Source: Pseudoflavonifractor sp. MSJ-37
GTDB taxonomy: Bacteria > Bacillota > Clostridia > Oscillospirales > Oscillospiraceae
NCBI RefSeq assembly: GCF_018917965.1
Contig: NZ_JAHLPP010000002.1
Location: 1-64,000 of the forward strand
DNA: 64,000 nt
Direction of reading: 5' to 3'
The position numbers were made by a program, and so were the translations under genes. This document shows, piece by piece, positions 25,423 to 33,938 of the stretch (positions are counted from its first letter, which is position 1; every line of letters begins with the position of its first letter). The notes under the pieces are model-generated. The model did no database searches and was not told the origin of the DNA. It was given only the letters and a program-made list of their open reading frames with translations.

Positions 25423-25452
25423 TTTACCTGTCCCGGTCCCCTGTGGTATGAT
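25423..25452 (+). promoter_or_regulatory. Candidate promoter of the SprT-like gene
   Basis: TTTACC (25423-25428), 18 bp, TATGAT (25447-25452), just after the previous terminator. Confidence 0.5.
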
Positions 25453-25476
25453 ATCCGGAGAAAGAGGGGAGCTTCC

Positions 25477-25962
25477 TTGAACGATCTCGACCGTCTCCTG
25501 CAAGCCGTCCTGACCCAGGCCCGCGCCCTGGACCTTCCCATCTCCTCCCAGATCGATCCCCACGTGGCCGTCGACCGCAGGGCCGTCTGCCGTCTGGGCT
25601 GCTGTATCCTGAAAAACGGGCGCTATCAGATCCATCTCTCGGTCCGTCTGTCAGATGGACCGGAGGCGGCCTGCCTCCAGACTCTGGCCCATGAGGCCCT
25701 GCACACCTGTCCCGGCTGTCTGGACCATGGGAAGCGCTGGCAGAGCTATGCCGCCCGGATGAACGCCGCCTATGGCTACGCCATCTCCCGGACCTCCGAT
25801 CCGGCGGCGCTGGGCCTCCCGGACTGGGAGAAGCCCGTCCGCTATGTGCTGGTCTGCCGGTCCTGCGGCCGGGAGTTCGCCCGGATGCGGGCCTCCAGTC
25901 TGGTCCAGCATCCGGAGCGCTACCGCTGCCGGTGCGGCGGCCGTCTGGAGCGCAAGTCGTGA
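25477..25962 (+). CDS. SprT-like zinc metallopeptidase-domain protein
   Basis: 161 aa, near the roughly 150-160 aa of SprT. CLQTLAHEALHTCPGCLDHGKRW gives HExxH (72-76) and the third His (about 84). The C-terminus has a zinc-ribbon-like pair CRSCG ... CRCGG, as in SprT/Spartan-type proteins. The chosen start is TTG at 25477 with GAGGGGA upstream; no ATG fits better. Role unknown in bacteria. Convergent with the DUF2284 gene. Confidence 0.78.
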   Translation: MNDLDRLLQAVLTQARALDLPISSQIDPHVAVDRRAVCRLGCCILKNGRYQIHLSVRLSDGPEAACLQTLAHEALHTCPGCLDHGKRWQSYAARMNAAYGYAISRTSDPAALGLPDWEKPVRYVLVCRSCGREFARMRASSLVQHPERYRCRCGGRLERKS

Positions 25963-25977
25963 TGACGGATCGTTCTT

Positions 25978-26505
25978 TTATTTGAGCAGGATACAGCTCG
26001 TATAGGTGATCGTCCGGGGGCCGTAGTAATACCCCAGCCCGGACCGCTCACATACCCGGGAGACCAGCAGTCCATAGGCCTCCATGGACACCACTGCCCG
26101 CTCCGGGAAGCAGCAGGGTGCGGCCGGATAGGTACACTCCGGGCAGATCTGGCAGGTGCCCGCCCCCAGAGGCAGACAACCGGGGGCCTCCCGCCGGGCC
26201 AGCGCCGCCAGTGCCTCGAAGCGCTCCTTGTGGATCCGCTCGGTCTCCATCATGGTCTCCGCGTCGAAATCGTCCTCCAGGAGCCCGGTGCTCTGGACCA
26301 GGACGCCCTGGCCGTACTCCTCCAGCCGGGCCGCACAGTCCTCCAGACTGCCGCACCCCGGCGGACAGGTCCAGCGCCGCCCGTAGGCGCGGCACCGGTC
26401 CGCCGCGCACATCTCCCGCACCTCGGGCAGGCACTCCAGCGCTCCCTCTCCCAACGGCCCCGCGTGCTCGAAGCCCAGCTCCGCGGCTTTCTCCATCCAG
26501 TCCAT
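25978..26505 (-). CDS. DUF2284 putative metal-binding protein
   Basis: 175 aa, Cys-rich. CAADRCRAYGRRWTCPPGCGSLEDC near 35-60 and GAGTCQICPECTYPAAPCCFPERAV near 115-140 are the DUF2284 cysteine clusters, likely holding an Fe-S cluster or zinc. The start ATG at 26505 has GAGGGAG 8 nt upstream; the ATG at 26526 does not. Function unknown. Confidence 0.85.
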   Translation of the reverse strand: MDWMEKAAELGFEHAGPLGEGALECLPEVREMCAADRCRAYGRRWTCPPGCGSLEDCAARLEEYGQGVLVQSTGLLEDDFDAETMMETERIHKERFEALAALARREAPGCLPLGAGTCQICPECTYPAAPCCFPERAVVSMEAYGLLVSRVCERSGLGYYYGPRTITYTSCILLK

Positions 26506-26613
26506 ATCATCCACTCCCTCGATCATCCTTTGAACGTCCCGATCATCATTCTACCACATCCTGCCCCGCCGCGCGATCCCCCTGGGACGCGTCCTCACCG
26601 AAAGGAGCCTTCC

Positions 26614-27438
26614 ATGCATATGTCCCGCCTCCTGCCGCCGGCCCTCCTGCTGACGGCCCTGCTCACCGCCTGCGGCGGTCCCGCCGTGACCCCCAGCAGC
26701 TCTCCCTCCCCCACGCTCCCGCCGGAGCCTACGCCATCCCCCTCTCCCGTTCTGAAAGAGGGATATGTGGCCCCGGAGCTGACCACCCAGACCTATCAGG
26801 AGACCTACACTGCCTCGGATGAGGATGACACGGTCGTATTGTCCGTGGACTACCAGTTCCCAGACTTCTCCAACAAGGCAGACGCTCTGGCCCTCACCAC
26901 GATCGCAGACTGGTATGGGACGATGGGGGCGGATATGCTCACCGCTTCCGCCACTACGGCCCAGGACGCCCGGGCCGACTACGACCTGTCGGACACCAGC
27001 GGGATCCCCTTCTCTCCCACCATGGAGGAGCTGACCTATACCTGCACCTTCCAGAACGAGCACGTGATCTCCTTCGCCCGGCAGTTCTATGCCAACGCGG
27101 AGGGCTGGGCCTATCCCACAGTGCTCCGCACCTCGGAGCAGTTCGACCTGACCACCGGTACCAAGATCGGTTTCTCTCAGCTGGTCACAGACGGCATCGC
27201 CGCCTCGGAGGCCGCCGGGAAGGCCTTCATGGCCTCGGATACGGCGTCCCAGCTGGTGGCCAGCGGTCTGGACCGCGCTCAGCTCCAGGCCGCTTTCCAG
27301 CCGGAGGACTTTTATCTCACGGACGAGGGCTTCGTGTTCTGGATCCAGTCCGGGTCCTTCGGCCCGGACCACTGCCCCACGGAGGCGCTGGTCCCCTATT
27401 CTGCCTTGAAGGAGTATCTTGTCGAATGGATCGGATGA
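26614..27438 (+). CDS. Lipoprotein with a RsiV/DUF3298-like domain
   Basis: 274 aa. Lipoprotein signal LLTALLTACGG, a Pro/Ser-rich linker (about 25-50), then alpha/beta sequence resembling the DUF4163-DUF3298 arrangement (TYTASDEDDTVVLSVDYQFP ... FDLTTGTKIGFSQLV). Such domains occur in RsiV (lysozyme receptor) and PdaC-type proteins. The start ATG at 26614 follows AAAGGAG; an ATG two codons on is possible. It overlaps rlmD by 13 bp. Confidence 0.7.
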   Translation: MHMSRLLPPALLLTALLTACGGPAVTPSSSPSPTLPPEPTPSPSPVLKEGYVAPELTTQTYQETYTASDEDDTVVLSVDYQFPDFSNKADALALTTIADWYGTMGADMLTASATTAQDARADYDLSDTSGIPFSPTMEELTYTCTFQNEHVISFARQFYANAEGWAYPTVLRTSEQFDLTTGTKIGFSQLVTDGIAASEAAGKAFMASDTASQLVASGLDRAQLQAAFQPEDFYLTDEGFVFWIQSGSFGPDHCPTEALVPYSALKEYLVEWIG

Positions 27439-28778
27439 TGGAACATACCACACAGACCTTGACGGTGGATGCCTACTCCAGTGACGGAGCCGGCGTAGCC
27501 CGTCTGGACGGGGCGGCGGTCTTCGTTACTGGCGGCATCCGTGGTGAGACCTGCCGGGTCTATCTGGACAAGGTGGGCCGCTCCGCCGTCTGGGGCCATG
27601 TGGTGGAGGTGCTGGAGTCCTCTCCCGCCCGGCAGACGCCGGACTGCCCCTATTTTGCTCAGTGCGGCGGCTGCCGCTTCCGGCACATGACCTATGAAGA
27701 AGAGCTCTCCGCCAAGCGCCAGCGGGTGGAGGACGCCCTCCGCCGGATCGGCGGGCTGGATCTGCCTGTGTCGGAGATCTATGGCGCTCAGGCGCCCGAC
27801 CGCTACCGGAACAAGGCCCAGTTCCCCGTCTGTCCCGGACCGAAGATCGGATTCTACCAGGCCCGGACCCACGCCGTCACCGATGTGGCCGACTGCCTCC
27901 TCCAGCGGGAGCCCGCCATGCGGCTCCGGGCCGCCGCCAAGGCGTGGATGGAGCGGTATCGGATCCCCGCCTACCGGGAGCGTTTCGGGGACGGACTGGT
28001 CCGGCACGTCTATGTCCGCACCAGCCGGGCCGGGGACTCCCTCTTCTGCCTGCTGGTGAACGGGACGGGCGTCCCCCATGAGGACGAGCTGGTCCGGATG
28101 CTCCGGGAGGCGGAGCCTGGGCTCACCGGTGTGGTGCTTGGGAGCAACGAGAAGAAGAGCAACGTGATCCTGGGGGACCGCTACCGCACCCTCTGGGGCA
28201 GGGACTATCTGGACGACGTGCTCTGCGGCCTGACCTTCCGGCTGTCGGTGCCGTCCTTCTATCAGGTGAACCCGGCCCAGACCGAGGTGCTCTACGGCAA
28301 GGCGGCGGAGTTCGCCTGCCTCACTGGCGGGGAGACGGTGCTGGACCTGTACTGCGGCATCGGCACGATCGGCCTGACCATGGCGAAGCAGGCCGGGCAG
28401 GTGATCGGCGCGGAGGTGGTCCCCGAGGCCATCGAGGACGCCAAGCGCAACGCCGCCCGGAACGGGATCGCCAACGCCCGCTTCCTCTGCGGCGACGCGG
28501 GAGAAGCCGCCCGCCAGCTGGCCGCAGAGGGCCTGCGCCCCGATGTGGTGTGCGTGGATCCGCCCCGGAAGGGACTCAGTGAAGATGTGGTGGACACCGT
28601 GGCCCAGATGGCCCCCCGCCGGGTGGTCTATGTCTCCTGTGACCCGGCCACGCTGGCCCGCGATCTGGCCCGCTTCGCCCAAACGGGCTATCAGGCACAG
28701 ACCGCCGTGGCCGTGGATATGTTCCCAAGGACAGCGCATGTGGAGACGGTAGTCTTGATGTCAAGAAAAGATAAATAA
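27426..28778 (+). CDS. rlmD: 23S rRNA (uracil-5-)-methyltransferase, RlmD/RlmCD type
   Basis: 450 aa. N-terminal TRAM domain, Fe-S cysteines CPYFAQCGGC, then a class I methyltransferase domain with DLYCGIGTIGLTMAK, VCVDPPRKGLSEDVV and the catalytic-loop VYVSCDPATLARDL with nucleophilic Cys. It ends FPRTAHVETVVLMSRKDK, the usual C-terminus, but the last codons become AT-rich, which marks the junction with the AT-rich island. The 3' end of rumA/rlmD genes is a known attachment site for integrative elements. Confidence 0.92.
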   Translation: MDRMMEHTTQTLTVDAYSSDGAGVARLDGAAVFVTGGIRGETCRVYLDKVGRSAVWGHVVEVLESSPARQTPDCPYFAQCGGCRFRHMTYEEELSAKRQRVEDALRRIGGLDLPVSEIYGAQAPDRYRNKAQFPVCPGPKIGFYQARTHAVTDVADCLLQREPAMRLRAAAKAWMERYRIPAYRERFGDGLVRHVYVRTSRAGDSLFCLLVNGTGVPHEDELVRMLREAEPGLTGVVLGSNEKKSNVILGDRYRTLWGRDYLDDVLCGLTFRLSVPSFYQVNPAQTEVLYGKAAEFACLTGGETVLDLYCGIGTIGLTMAKQAGQVIGAEVVPEAIEDAKRNAARNGIANARFLCGDAGEAARQLAAEGLRPDVVCVDPPRKGLSEDVVDTVAQMAPRRVVYVSCDPATLARDLARFAQTGYQAQTAVAVDMFPRTAHVETVVLMSRKDK

Positions 28779-31700
28779 GTGCCAGAAAGCGGCGTATTTC
28801 CGGGCTTTTTCGGAAGTTTAGATGTAAATCCTAACCTCTGAAAAAGCTCGGTAGATCATAGTTCGCATAACTGTACGCTATCGCAGCTGAAAGACTAATA
28901 ATAGACCGGAGATTTAATATGATTTCGAAAGCAAAGAAATACGTGGCAGTGTTACTGCTTTTTGTATGCGTGTGTATGATATTTTCTCCCCAGACTGCAT
29001 ATGCAGCCGAGGACAGTTCACAGCATGAAACTGTCAAAGTCGGTTTCTTTTCCATGGATGGTTATCATGTGATGGATGAAGAAGGCAACCGCAGTGGGTA
29101 TGGCTATGATCTTCTTCGGCTGATGGCCCGTTATTGGGATGTAGATTACGAATATGTCGGATACGATCAGAGCTGGGATGATATGCAGCAGATGCTTGAA
29201 GATGGCGAGATCGACATGGTAACATCTGCCCGCAAAACACCGGACAGAGAAGAAAAGTTTGATTTTTCACGTCCCATCGGAACCAATTATGGGATGCTGA
29301 CCGTCCTCAGTGACAACAGCACGATCGTGGATGGCAATTACAGCACTTACAACGGTATGCGTGTGGCGCTTTTGAACGGAAACACCCGGAATGAAGAGTT
29401 TGCGGATTTTGCAGACAACAAAGGATTTACATATGTTCCATCTTATTTTGATACGACCGCAGAAATGGAGGAAGCCCTTCAGAGCGAAAAAGTTGATGCG
29501 ATTGTTACCAGTTCTCTGAGAAAAACAAACAATGAGCGAATCGTGGATAAATTTGGCAGCAGCGATTTCTATGTCATTGTTAAAAAAGGTAATACAGAAT
29601 TGCTGAATGAGATCAATTATGCGATCGACCAGATGAATGCAGTTGAGGGTGACTGGAAAACGACACTTTATAATAAAAATTATGAAAGCATCGAAACTAA
29701 GAATCTGGAATATACGGAGAAAGAAAAAAGTATTATTTCACAGTATTCCAAGGACAACCCGCTTCATGTTCTGTGTGATCCGACCCGTTATCCATATTCT
29801 TATAATGAAAATGGTGAGATGAAGGGGATTATCCCGGATTACTTCCGGAAAATTGCAGACTATGCCGGGATTTCCTATGAGTTTCTTACACCTGCTACCA
29901 GAGATGAGTATATTGCTTATCAGAAAAATACGGAAACCACAGATATGAGCATCGATGCACGCCTGGAAACAGATAACTATGCTGAGACGAAAAAATGGGG
30001 GATTACCGCACCTTTCATTACGATGCAGATGGCAAGGGTGACACGGCGTGACTTTGATGGAAAAATCAATGTTGTTACTACTGTTGACCAGACAGCATCA
30101 AAGTCAATTGAAGATGTAATGGCACCCGGTGCAGAAAAACTGATGTGCAGTACCCGACAGGAAATGATGGAAGCTGTCCGTAAGGGTAAAGCAGATGCTG
30201 CCTTCGTCTACTATTACATGGCACAGGCGTTTGTGAACAGTGACACTACGGGCACCATGACATATACTCTGCTGGAGCAGCCTACATTCACCTACCGCAT
30301 GGTGATTTCATCAACTGAGAACCATGCGCTGGCTGGTATTCTGACGAAAGCAATGTATGCCATGCCACAATATCTTATTGAAGATCTTGCAGCACAGTAT
30401 ACTACACACAAAGCAACAGAGCTGACATTTGTTGACTGGATCCGTCTGCATCCTGTTGTTACTGTTTCGGTTCTTCTTATTTTTGGATGCCTGCTGACTA
30501 CTATGGCTGTGATAATGGTGCGTCTCAGTGCAAGAAAAAAAGCGCAGAAGGCGGCCCAGGAGAAAGCTGAGGAAATGGCGGAACTGGCAGAGCATGCACA
30601 GGCTGCAAACAAGGCAAAAACAGCATTTCTGTCACATATGTCCCATGATATGAGGACACCGATGAATGCAATCATAGGATTTACCGGTATTGCAATGAAA
30701 AACGATCCGTCAGACGAAGTGAAAAATTGTCTGGAAAAGATCGACGAAAGCTCAGAGCATTTACTGTCGCTGATCAATGATGTATTAGATCTGACCCACA
30801 TCGAAAGTGGAAAAGTGAAATACGATCCGGTACCGGCGGATGTGAAAAAGATCACAGATTCTGCATTGGATATTACAAAAGGCTTTCTTACGAACAGGGA
30901 TATCAACTTTAAGATCCAGCGTGAAGAAGCAAAGATCCCAAATGTACTTGCGGATCCTGCACGCCTGCGTGATGTGCTGGTCAATATTTTGAGCAATGCC
31001 GTGAAATTCACTCCGGATGGAGGGACGATCACATTTGAAGCCCAGTGTCAGGAAAAGGGCGGGGATGGATATATAAATATGCGTTACCGCATTTCGGATA
31101 CTGGTATTGGCATGAGTGAGGAATTTACAAAAGAAGTTTTTGAGGAATTTGCACAGGAAGATTCCAATGTGAGAACGCAGTACCATGGAGTTGGACTGGG
31201 GATGGCTATCGTAAAGAAGTATGTAGATATGATGGGTGGAACCATTTCCGTGCAGAGTAAAAAACATGAGGGAACCACATTTACTGTGGATATTCCTTTG
31301 GAAATTACAGATAAGGAATGTAATAAGTCAGACACAGGTATTTCTGAAAAGGTAAATCTTACAGGTGTGAATGTCCTTCTTGCAGAGGATAATGAACTGA
31401 ATGCAGAGATCGCTGCCGTGCAATTGGAAGAGTTCGGGATGAATGTAGAAAGAGTTGTGGATGGAAAGAATGCTGTTGAGATCTTCAGAAATCATCCGGA
31501 AGGCACATTTGATGTGATCCTGATGGATATCATGATGCCTGAAATGAATGGTTATGAAGCGACAAAAGCAATCAGGACAATGAATGACAGACCGGATGGA
31601 AAAAGCATTCCTATTATAGCAATGACAGCTAATTCATTTGCAGAAGATGCTCAGGCATCGCTGGATGCAGGAATGAACGCACATTTGTCAAAGCCGATCG

Positions 31701-31850
31701 TGATCGATGAAGTTATAAAAACGATTTTAAGGTATGTATATAATTGATCAGCAGAGGTTCATGAATTAGTGGAATACAATTGACATGAGGACTAAAGTTT
31801 GACAATGTGAGAGTGCTATGAAGTGAAGAAAATCGACGGCGATTTTTTAC
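28745..31850 (+). mobile_element. AT-rich island at the 3' end of rlmD (possible element remnant)
   Basis: From the last rlmD codons to about 31850 the base composition is clearly more AT-rich than the flanks and codon use changes. It carries one gene, the hybrid kinase. No integrase, relaxase or clear duplicated att core is present, so it would be a remnant or a simple transferred segment. A weak hairpin GCCAGAAA / TTTCCGGGC with TTTTT lies just after rlmD (about 28782-28814). Confidence 0.4.
28919..31747 (+). CDS. Hybrid sensor histidine kinase with two extracellular SBP_bac_3 domains
   Basis: 942 aa, BvgS/EvgS-like. Signal peptide (1-30), two periplasmic-binding-protein type 3 domains (about 38-255 and 270-500), a membrane helix (about 514-532), a helical linker, HisKA with HMSHDMRTPMNAI (phospho-His about 576), HATPase with NILSNAVKF and DTGIGM, and a receiver domain with VILMDIMMPEMNG (phospho-Asp about 870). 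No Hpt domain follows, so phosphate must go to another protein. It probably senses an amino acid or similar ligand. It is much more AT-rich than its neighbours and was probably transferred. No partner regulator is adjacent. Confidence 0.9.
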   Translation: MISKAKKYVAVLLLFVCVCMIFSPQTAYAAEDSSQHETVKVGFFSMDGYHVMDEEGNRSGYGYDLLRLMARYWDVDYEYVGYDQSWDDMQQMLEDGEIDMVTSARKTPDREEKFDFSRPIGTNYGMLTVLSDNSTIVDGNYSTYNGMRVALLNGNTRNEEFADFADNKGFTYVPSYFDTTAEMEEALQSEKVDAIVTSSLRKTNNERIVDKFGSSDFYVIVKKGNTELLNEINYAIDQMNAVEGDWKTTLYNKNYESIETKNLEYTEKEKSIISQYSKDNPLHVLCDPTRYPYSYNENGEMKGIIPDYFRKIADYAGISYEFLTPATRDEYIAYQKNTETTDMSIDARLETDNYAETKKWGITAPFITMQMARVTRRDFDGKINVVTTVDQTASKSIEDVMAPGAEKLMCSTRQEMMEAVRKGKADAAFVYYYMAQAFVNSDTTGTMTYTLLEQPTFTYRMVISSTENHALAGILTKAMYAMPQYLIEDLAAQYTTHKATELTFVDWIRLHPVVTVSVLLIFGCLLTTMAVIMVRLSARKKAQKAAQEKAEEMAELAEHAQAANKAKTAFLSHMSHDMRTPMNAIIGFTGIAMKNDPSDEVKNCLEKIDESSEHLLSLINDVLDLTHIESGKVKYDPVPADVKKITDSALDITKGFLTNRDINFKIQREEAKIPNVLADPARLRDVLVNILSNAVKFTPDGGTITFEAQCQEKGGDGYINMRYRISDTGIGMSEEFTKEVFEEFAQEDSNVRTQYHGVGLGMAIVKKYVDMMGGTISVQSKKHEGTTFTVDIPLEITDKECNKSDTGISEKVNLTGVNVLLAEDNELNAEIAAVQLEEFGMNVERVVDGKNAVEIFRNHPEGTFDVILMDIMMPEMNGYEATKAIRTMNDRPDGKSIPIIAMTANSFAEDAQASLDAGMNAHLSKPIVIDEVIKTILRYVYN

Positions 31851-31886
31851 GGATGAGCTGTGATCACGGCCAAAGCAGACGCAAGA

Positions 31887-31923
31887 CCGCCCGCCCCGCT
31901 TCGGAATGGAGCGGGGCGGGCGG
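31887..31923. terminator. GC hairpin after the kinase island
   Basis: CCGCCCGCCCCGCT / AGCGGGGCGGGCGG, 9-nt loop, at the return to GC-rich sequence. There is no clear U-run on either strand. Confidence 0.5.
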
Positions 31924-31970
31924 CATCGTTTCGATCAGTCCTCACCGCTGAGGTGATCGGGCTTCCTGAG

Positions 31971-32075
31971 GCTGGCGGAGCGCTCCGTGGAGTCCTTCAC
32001 GCTGTTGGTGCGGAGGCCCCTCTCACGGGGATGGCCTCCGCACCAACAACTCACCTATGCAGCCTCTCCGCCAGC
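31971..32075. other. Nested long inverted repeat
   Basis: Outer arms GCTGGCGGAG (31971-31980) / CTCCGCCAGC (32066-32075) enclose a 15-bp perfect inner stem GTTGGTGCGGAGGCC (32004-32018) / GGCCTCCGCACCAAC (32033-32047). It is neither a simple terminator (no U-run) nor coding. With the hairpin before it, it makes up the 368-bp gap 31748-32115. Confidence 0.7.
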
Positions 32076-32115
32076 TGTCTCCTGCTGAGTCCACTATCCA
32101 ATATGTTCGACAAGC

Positions 32116-32817
32116 CTACACAGAGCGGCTGTGGGACCGTCCGCGGCCCAGACTGGTCTTGCCGTCCTCCATGCAGTGGAGCCGGAGCTGGAAGGCCGTA
32201 TGCGCCTGGGCGAGGGCCTCCAGATCTGGCCGCGTATGGCGGATCCAGAGACCGCACACACCGCTTTTGGACAGCGCCTCCTGCCGGTACTGCGCACAGG
32301 CGGCAGGATCGAATGCCGGTAACACGACCGGCGCGGAGGACCAGGACCAGAGCAGATCCTCCGGAGGCAGTCCCGCCTCCAGCAGGTATCGGGCGGCTCG
32401 TCCGGCGAGCGCGCCGGCGGCAATGACCGCGGCACATAGACTGGCGGGGCCCGCATAGACCAGGGGTCCGTCGACCGTGGCAGGCTCCCCCTCCTGATAG
32501 GCCAGATGCCAACGGCCCTCTCCGTCCCGCAGACCGATCGTGCCATCCTTTCGGAGGAAGCTCTCAGCGGCCAAGACCGGGTCATCACAGAGGACCTGGA
32601 CTGTGGGGATCTGATCCGCTCCGTTCGGGAGCCACGTCACCGCCGCCGTCGCTTTGCCTCCATGAAGCCCTTCCAGCAAAAGGCGGGCAGAGCTCCAGCC
32701 GCCGGGGGCATGGAGACCGGCATCGACCCGGTCTGGGCCATCGGTCTGACAGTTGTTGGCGGGGCAGTCCTCATAGATCGTCCGGAATGCCTGTCCGGCC
32801 CAGTCGAATGCGGTCAT
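32116..32817 (-). CDS. Diverged Mch-like paralogue (methenyl-H4MPT cyclohydrolase family), probably non-catalytic
   Basis: 233 aa, about 90 shorter than its neighbour. It aligns with that Mch homologue in the first half (DAGLHAPGGWSSARLLLEG against DMGVREKAGWRAGKLFTES, then P-V-V--D-P--A--S) and again toward the C-terminus (RYLLEAGLPPEDLLWSWSSAPVV against PTLVDRGFDPDCVVQAAGTAPIF). About 50 middle residues are missing. The Arg and Glu of the catalytic RxxE motif appear as Ala and Gly. The start ATG at 32817 follows the Mch stop by four bases. This would be a partner subunit or a repurposed copy. No function can be assigned. Confidence 0.6.
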   Translation of the reverse strand: MTAFDWAGQAFRTIYEDCPANNCQTDGPDRVDAGLHAPGGWSSARLLLEGLHGGKATAAVTWLPNGADQIPTVQVLCDDPVLAAESFLRKDGTIGLRDGEGRWHLAYQEGEPATVDGPLVYAGPASLCAAVIAAGALAGRAARYLLEAGLPPEDLLWSWSSAPVVLPAFDPAACAQYRQEALSKSGVCGLWIRHTRPDLEALAQAHTAFQLRLHCMEDGKTSLGRGRSHSRSV

Positions 32818-32821
32818 ATCA

Positions 32822-33790
32822 TCACCAACCCTTTCCCAAAAAGCTTTGGAGGAGCGCACCGTGGTCCGATCGGCCGGAGGTAAAGTCCCGTCCAGTACGC
32901 AGAGAGTGGAAGCAGATCTTGCAGGGAGCGTCCCAGTCCCGGGGGACCTTGGACCAGTTGCAGCCGCTCCTGGCAAAGAGTTCACCGAAGGACAGCCCAT
33001 AGATGTCCTTGTTTTTGTCAAAGGTCAGGCCAGGCAGGACCCGTTCGATATCTTCATCCGGACAATCGACCCAGAGATGGGTCTCCTGACCATAGATCAG
33101 ACAGTCGTTCACCCGGCCATAGGACTCATTTTCATCGTCCGCGATGCCGAAAATAGGCGCGGTACCGGCCGCCTGCACGACGCAGTCCGGATCGAAGCCC
33201 CGGTCCACCAGCGTGGGGAAGGTCTGCTCCACGTTCCGGGCACAGACCTGGACCGCCCCCGCGATCGTTCCCGTCCGGGCCGCCAGAAGGTAGAGTCCGG
33301 AGGGCGGGATGCCGATCGCCCGGGCCAGCCGATCTGTCGTCTCCTCGTCCGGGAGCTGTGTGGTCTGGAGATGCGCCACGGCACGGTCTCCGCAGGGATC
33401 CCGATAGGAGGTGGAACGGGCATAGGCGTCCATCCCGCCGATGGACCGGAACGGGCCGGAGAAGGTCGTGCGCACACCGTGGATCTCCAAAACATAGATG
33501 GCGTCGTGGGCGGAGAGCTCCGCGACCGCGGGCCGGTCCAGCGTGACAGAGGCCGCCGGGACCAGATGCGGGCCGATCTGCATGACCGTGAAGTCCAGCC
33601 GCCCCAGCCCGCCCAGACAGCTCTCTGTGAAGAGCTTTCCTGCCCGCCATCCAGCCTTCTCCCGGACCCCCATATCGATGACCACGGCGCCGTTGGAGAG
33701 CTGGTGTGCTTTGATCTGGAGCCGGTCCTGGTCGGGAAGGATCTCCTGTTCCACGATCTTGACCGCCCGTTGGTTCAAAGAGAATGTCAT
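32822..33790 (-). CDS. mch: Methenyltetrahydromethanopterin cyclohydrolase homologue
   Basis: 322 aa, the length of archaeal and methylotroph Mch. LSNGAVVIDMGVREKAGWRAGKLFTESCLGGLG (31-63) matches the Mch N-terminal signature; TGTIAGAVQVCARNVEQTFPTLVDRGFD (173-200) has the RxxE pair (Arg 185, Glu 188) that corresponds to the Arg-Glu catalytic pair described for Mch. The C-terminal domain with its Cys-rich end follows. Mch hydrolyses methenyl-tetrahydromethanopterin in C1 transfer. No H4MPT pathway gene is nearby, so the pterin or the reaction may differ. RBS AAGGAGG; promoter with a palindromic operator. Confidence 0.8.
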   Translation of the reverse strand: MTFSLNQRAVKIVEQEILPDQDRLQIKAHQLSNGAVVIDMGVREKAGWRAGKLFTESCLGGLGRLDFTVMQIGPHLVPAASVTLDRPAVAELSAHDAIYVLEIHGVRTTFSGPFRSIGGMDAYARSTSYRDPCGDRAVAHLQTTQLPDEETTDRLARAIGIPPSGLYLLAARTGTIAGAVQVCARNVEQTFPTLVDRGFDPDCVVQAAGTAPIFGIADDENESYGRVNDCLIYGQETHLWVDCPDEDIERVLPGLTFDKNKDIYGLSFGELFARSGCNWSKVPRDWDAPCKICFHSLRTGRDFTSGRSDHGALLQSFLGKGW

Positions 33791-33818
33791 GCGCCGCCCT
33801 CCTTATGCAGATACGATC

Positions 33819-33859
33819 GTACTACATATGATAGTACCACAAATATAAGTCAAAATCAA
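33819..33859 (-). promoter_or_regulatory. Promoter and palindromic operator of the mch pair
   Basis: Minus-strand TTGATT (33859-33854), 17 bp, TACTAT (33836-33831). A perfect inverted repeat GTACTA-7-TAGTAC (33819-33837) covers the -10. A second small palindrome TACGATCGTA lies just downstream. The arrangement suggests a dedicated repressor not encoded next to it. Confidence 0.65.
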
Positions 33860-33906
33860 CACGATCCAGCAAAAATACCGGCCTAAAATTGTGCGCAAAT
33901 ACAATA

Positions 33907-33936
33907 AGCGCTCCCCGGCAGCTGCCGGGGAGCGCT
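33907..33936 (-). terminator. Perfect 30-bp palindrome after the anti-sigma gene and repeat
   Basis: AGCGCTCCCCGGCAG / CTGCCGGGGAGCGCT. On the minus strand the tail is TATTGTATTTG. It stands beside the repeat exactly where copy 1 has its GGGCCGG hairpin. Confidence 0.6.
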
Positions 33937-33938
33937 TC

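Noticed and set aside
28745..31850. Complete integrative element
   Set aside because: No integrase, mobilisation gene or duplicated att sequence was found at the borders by eye.
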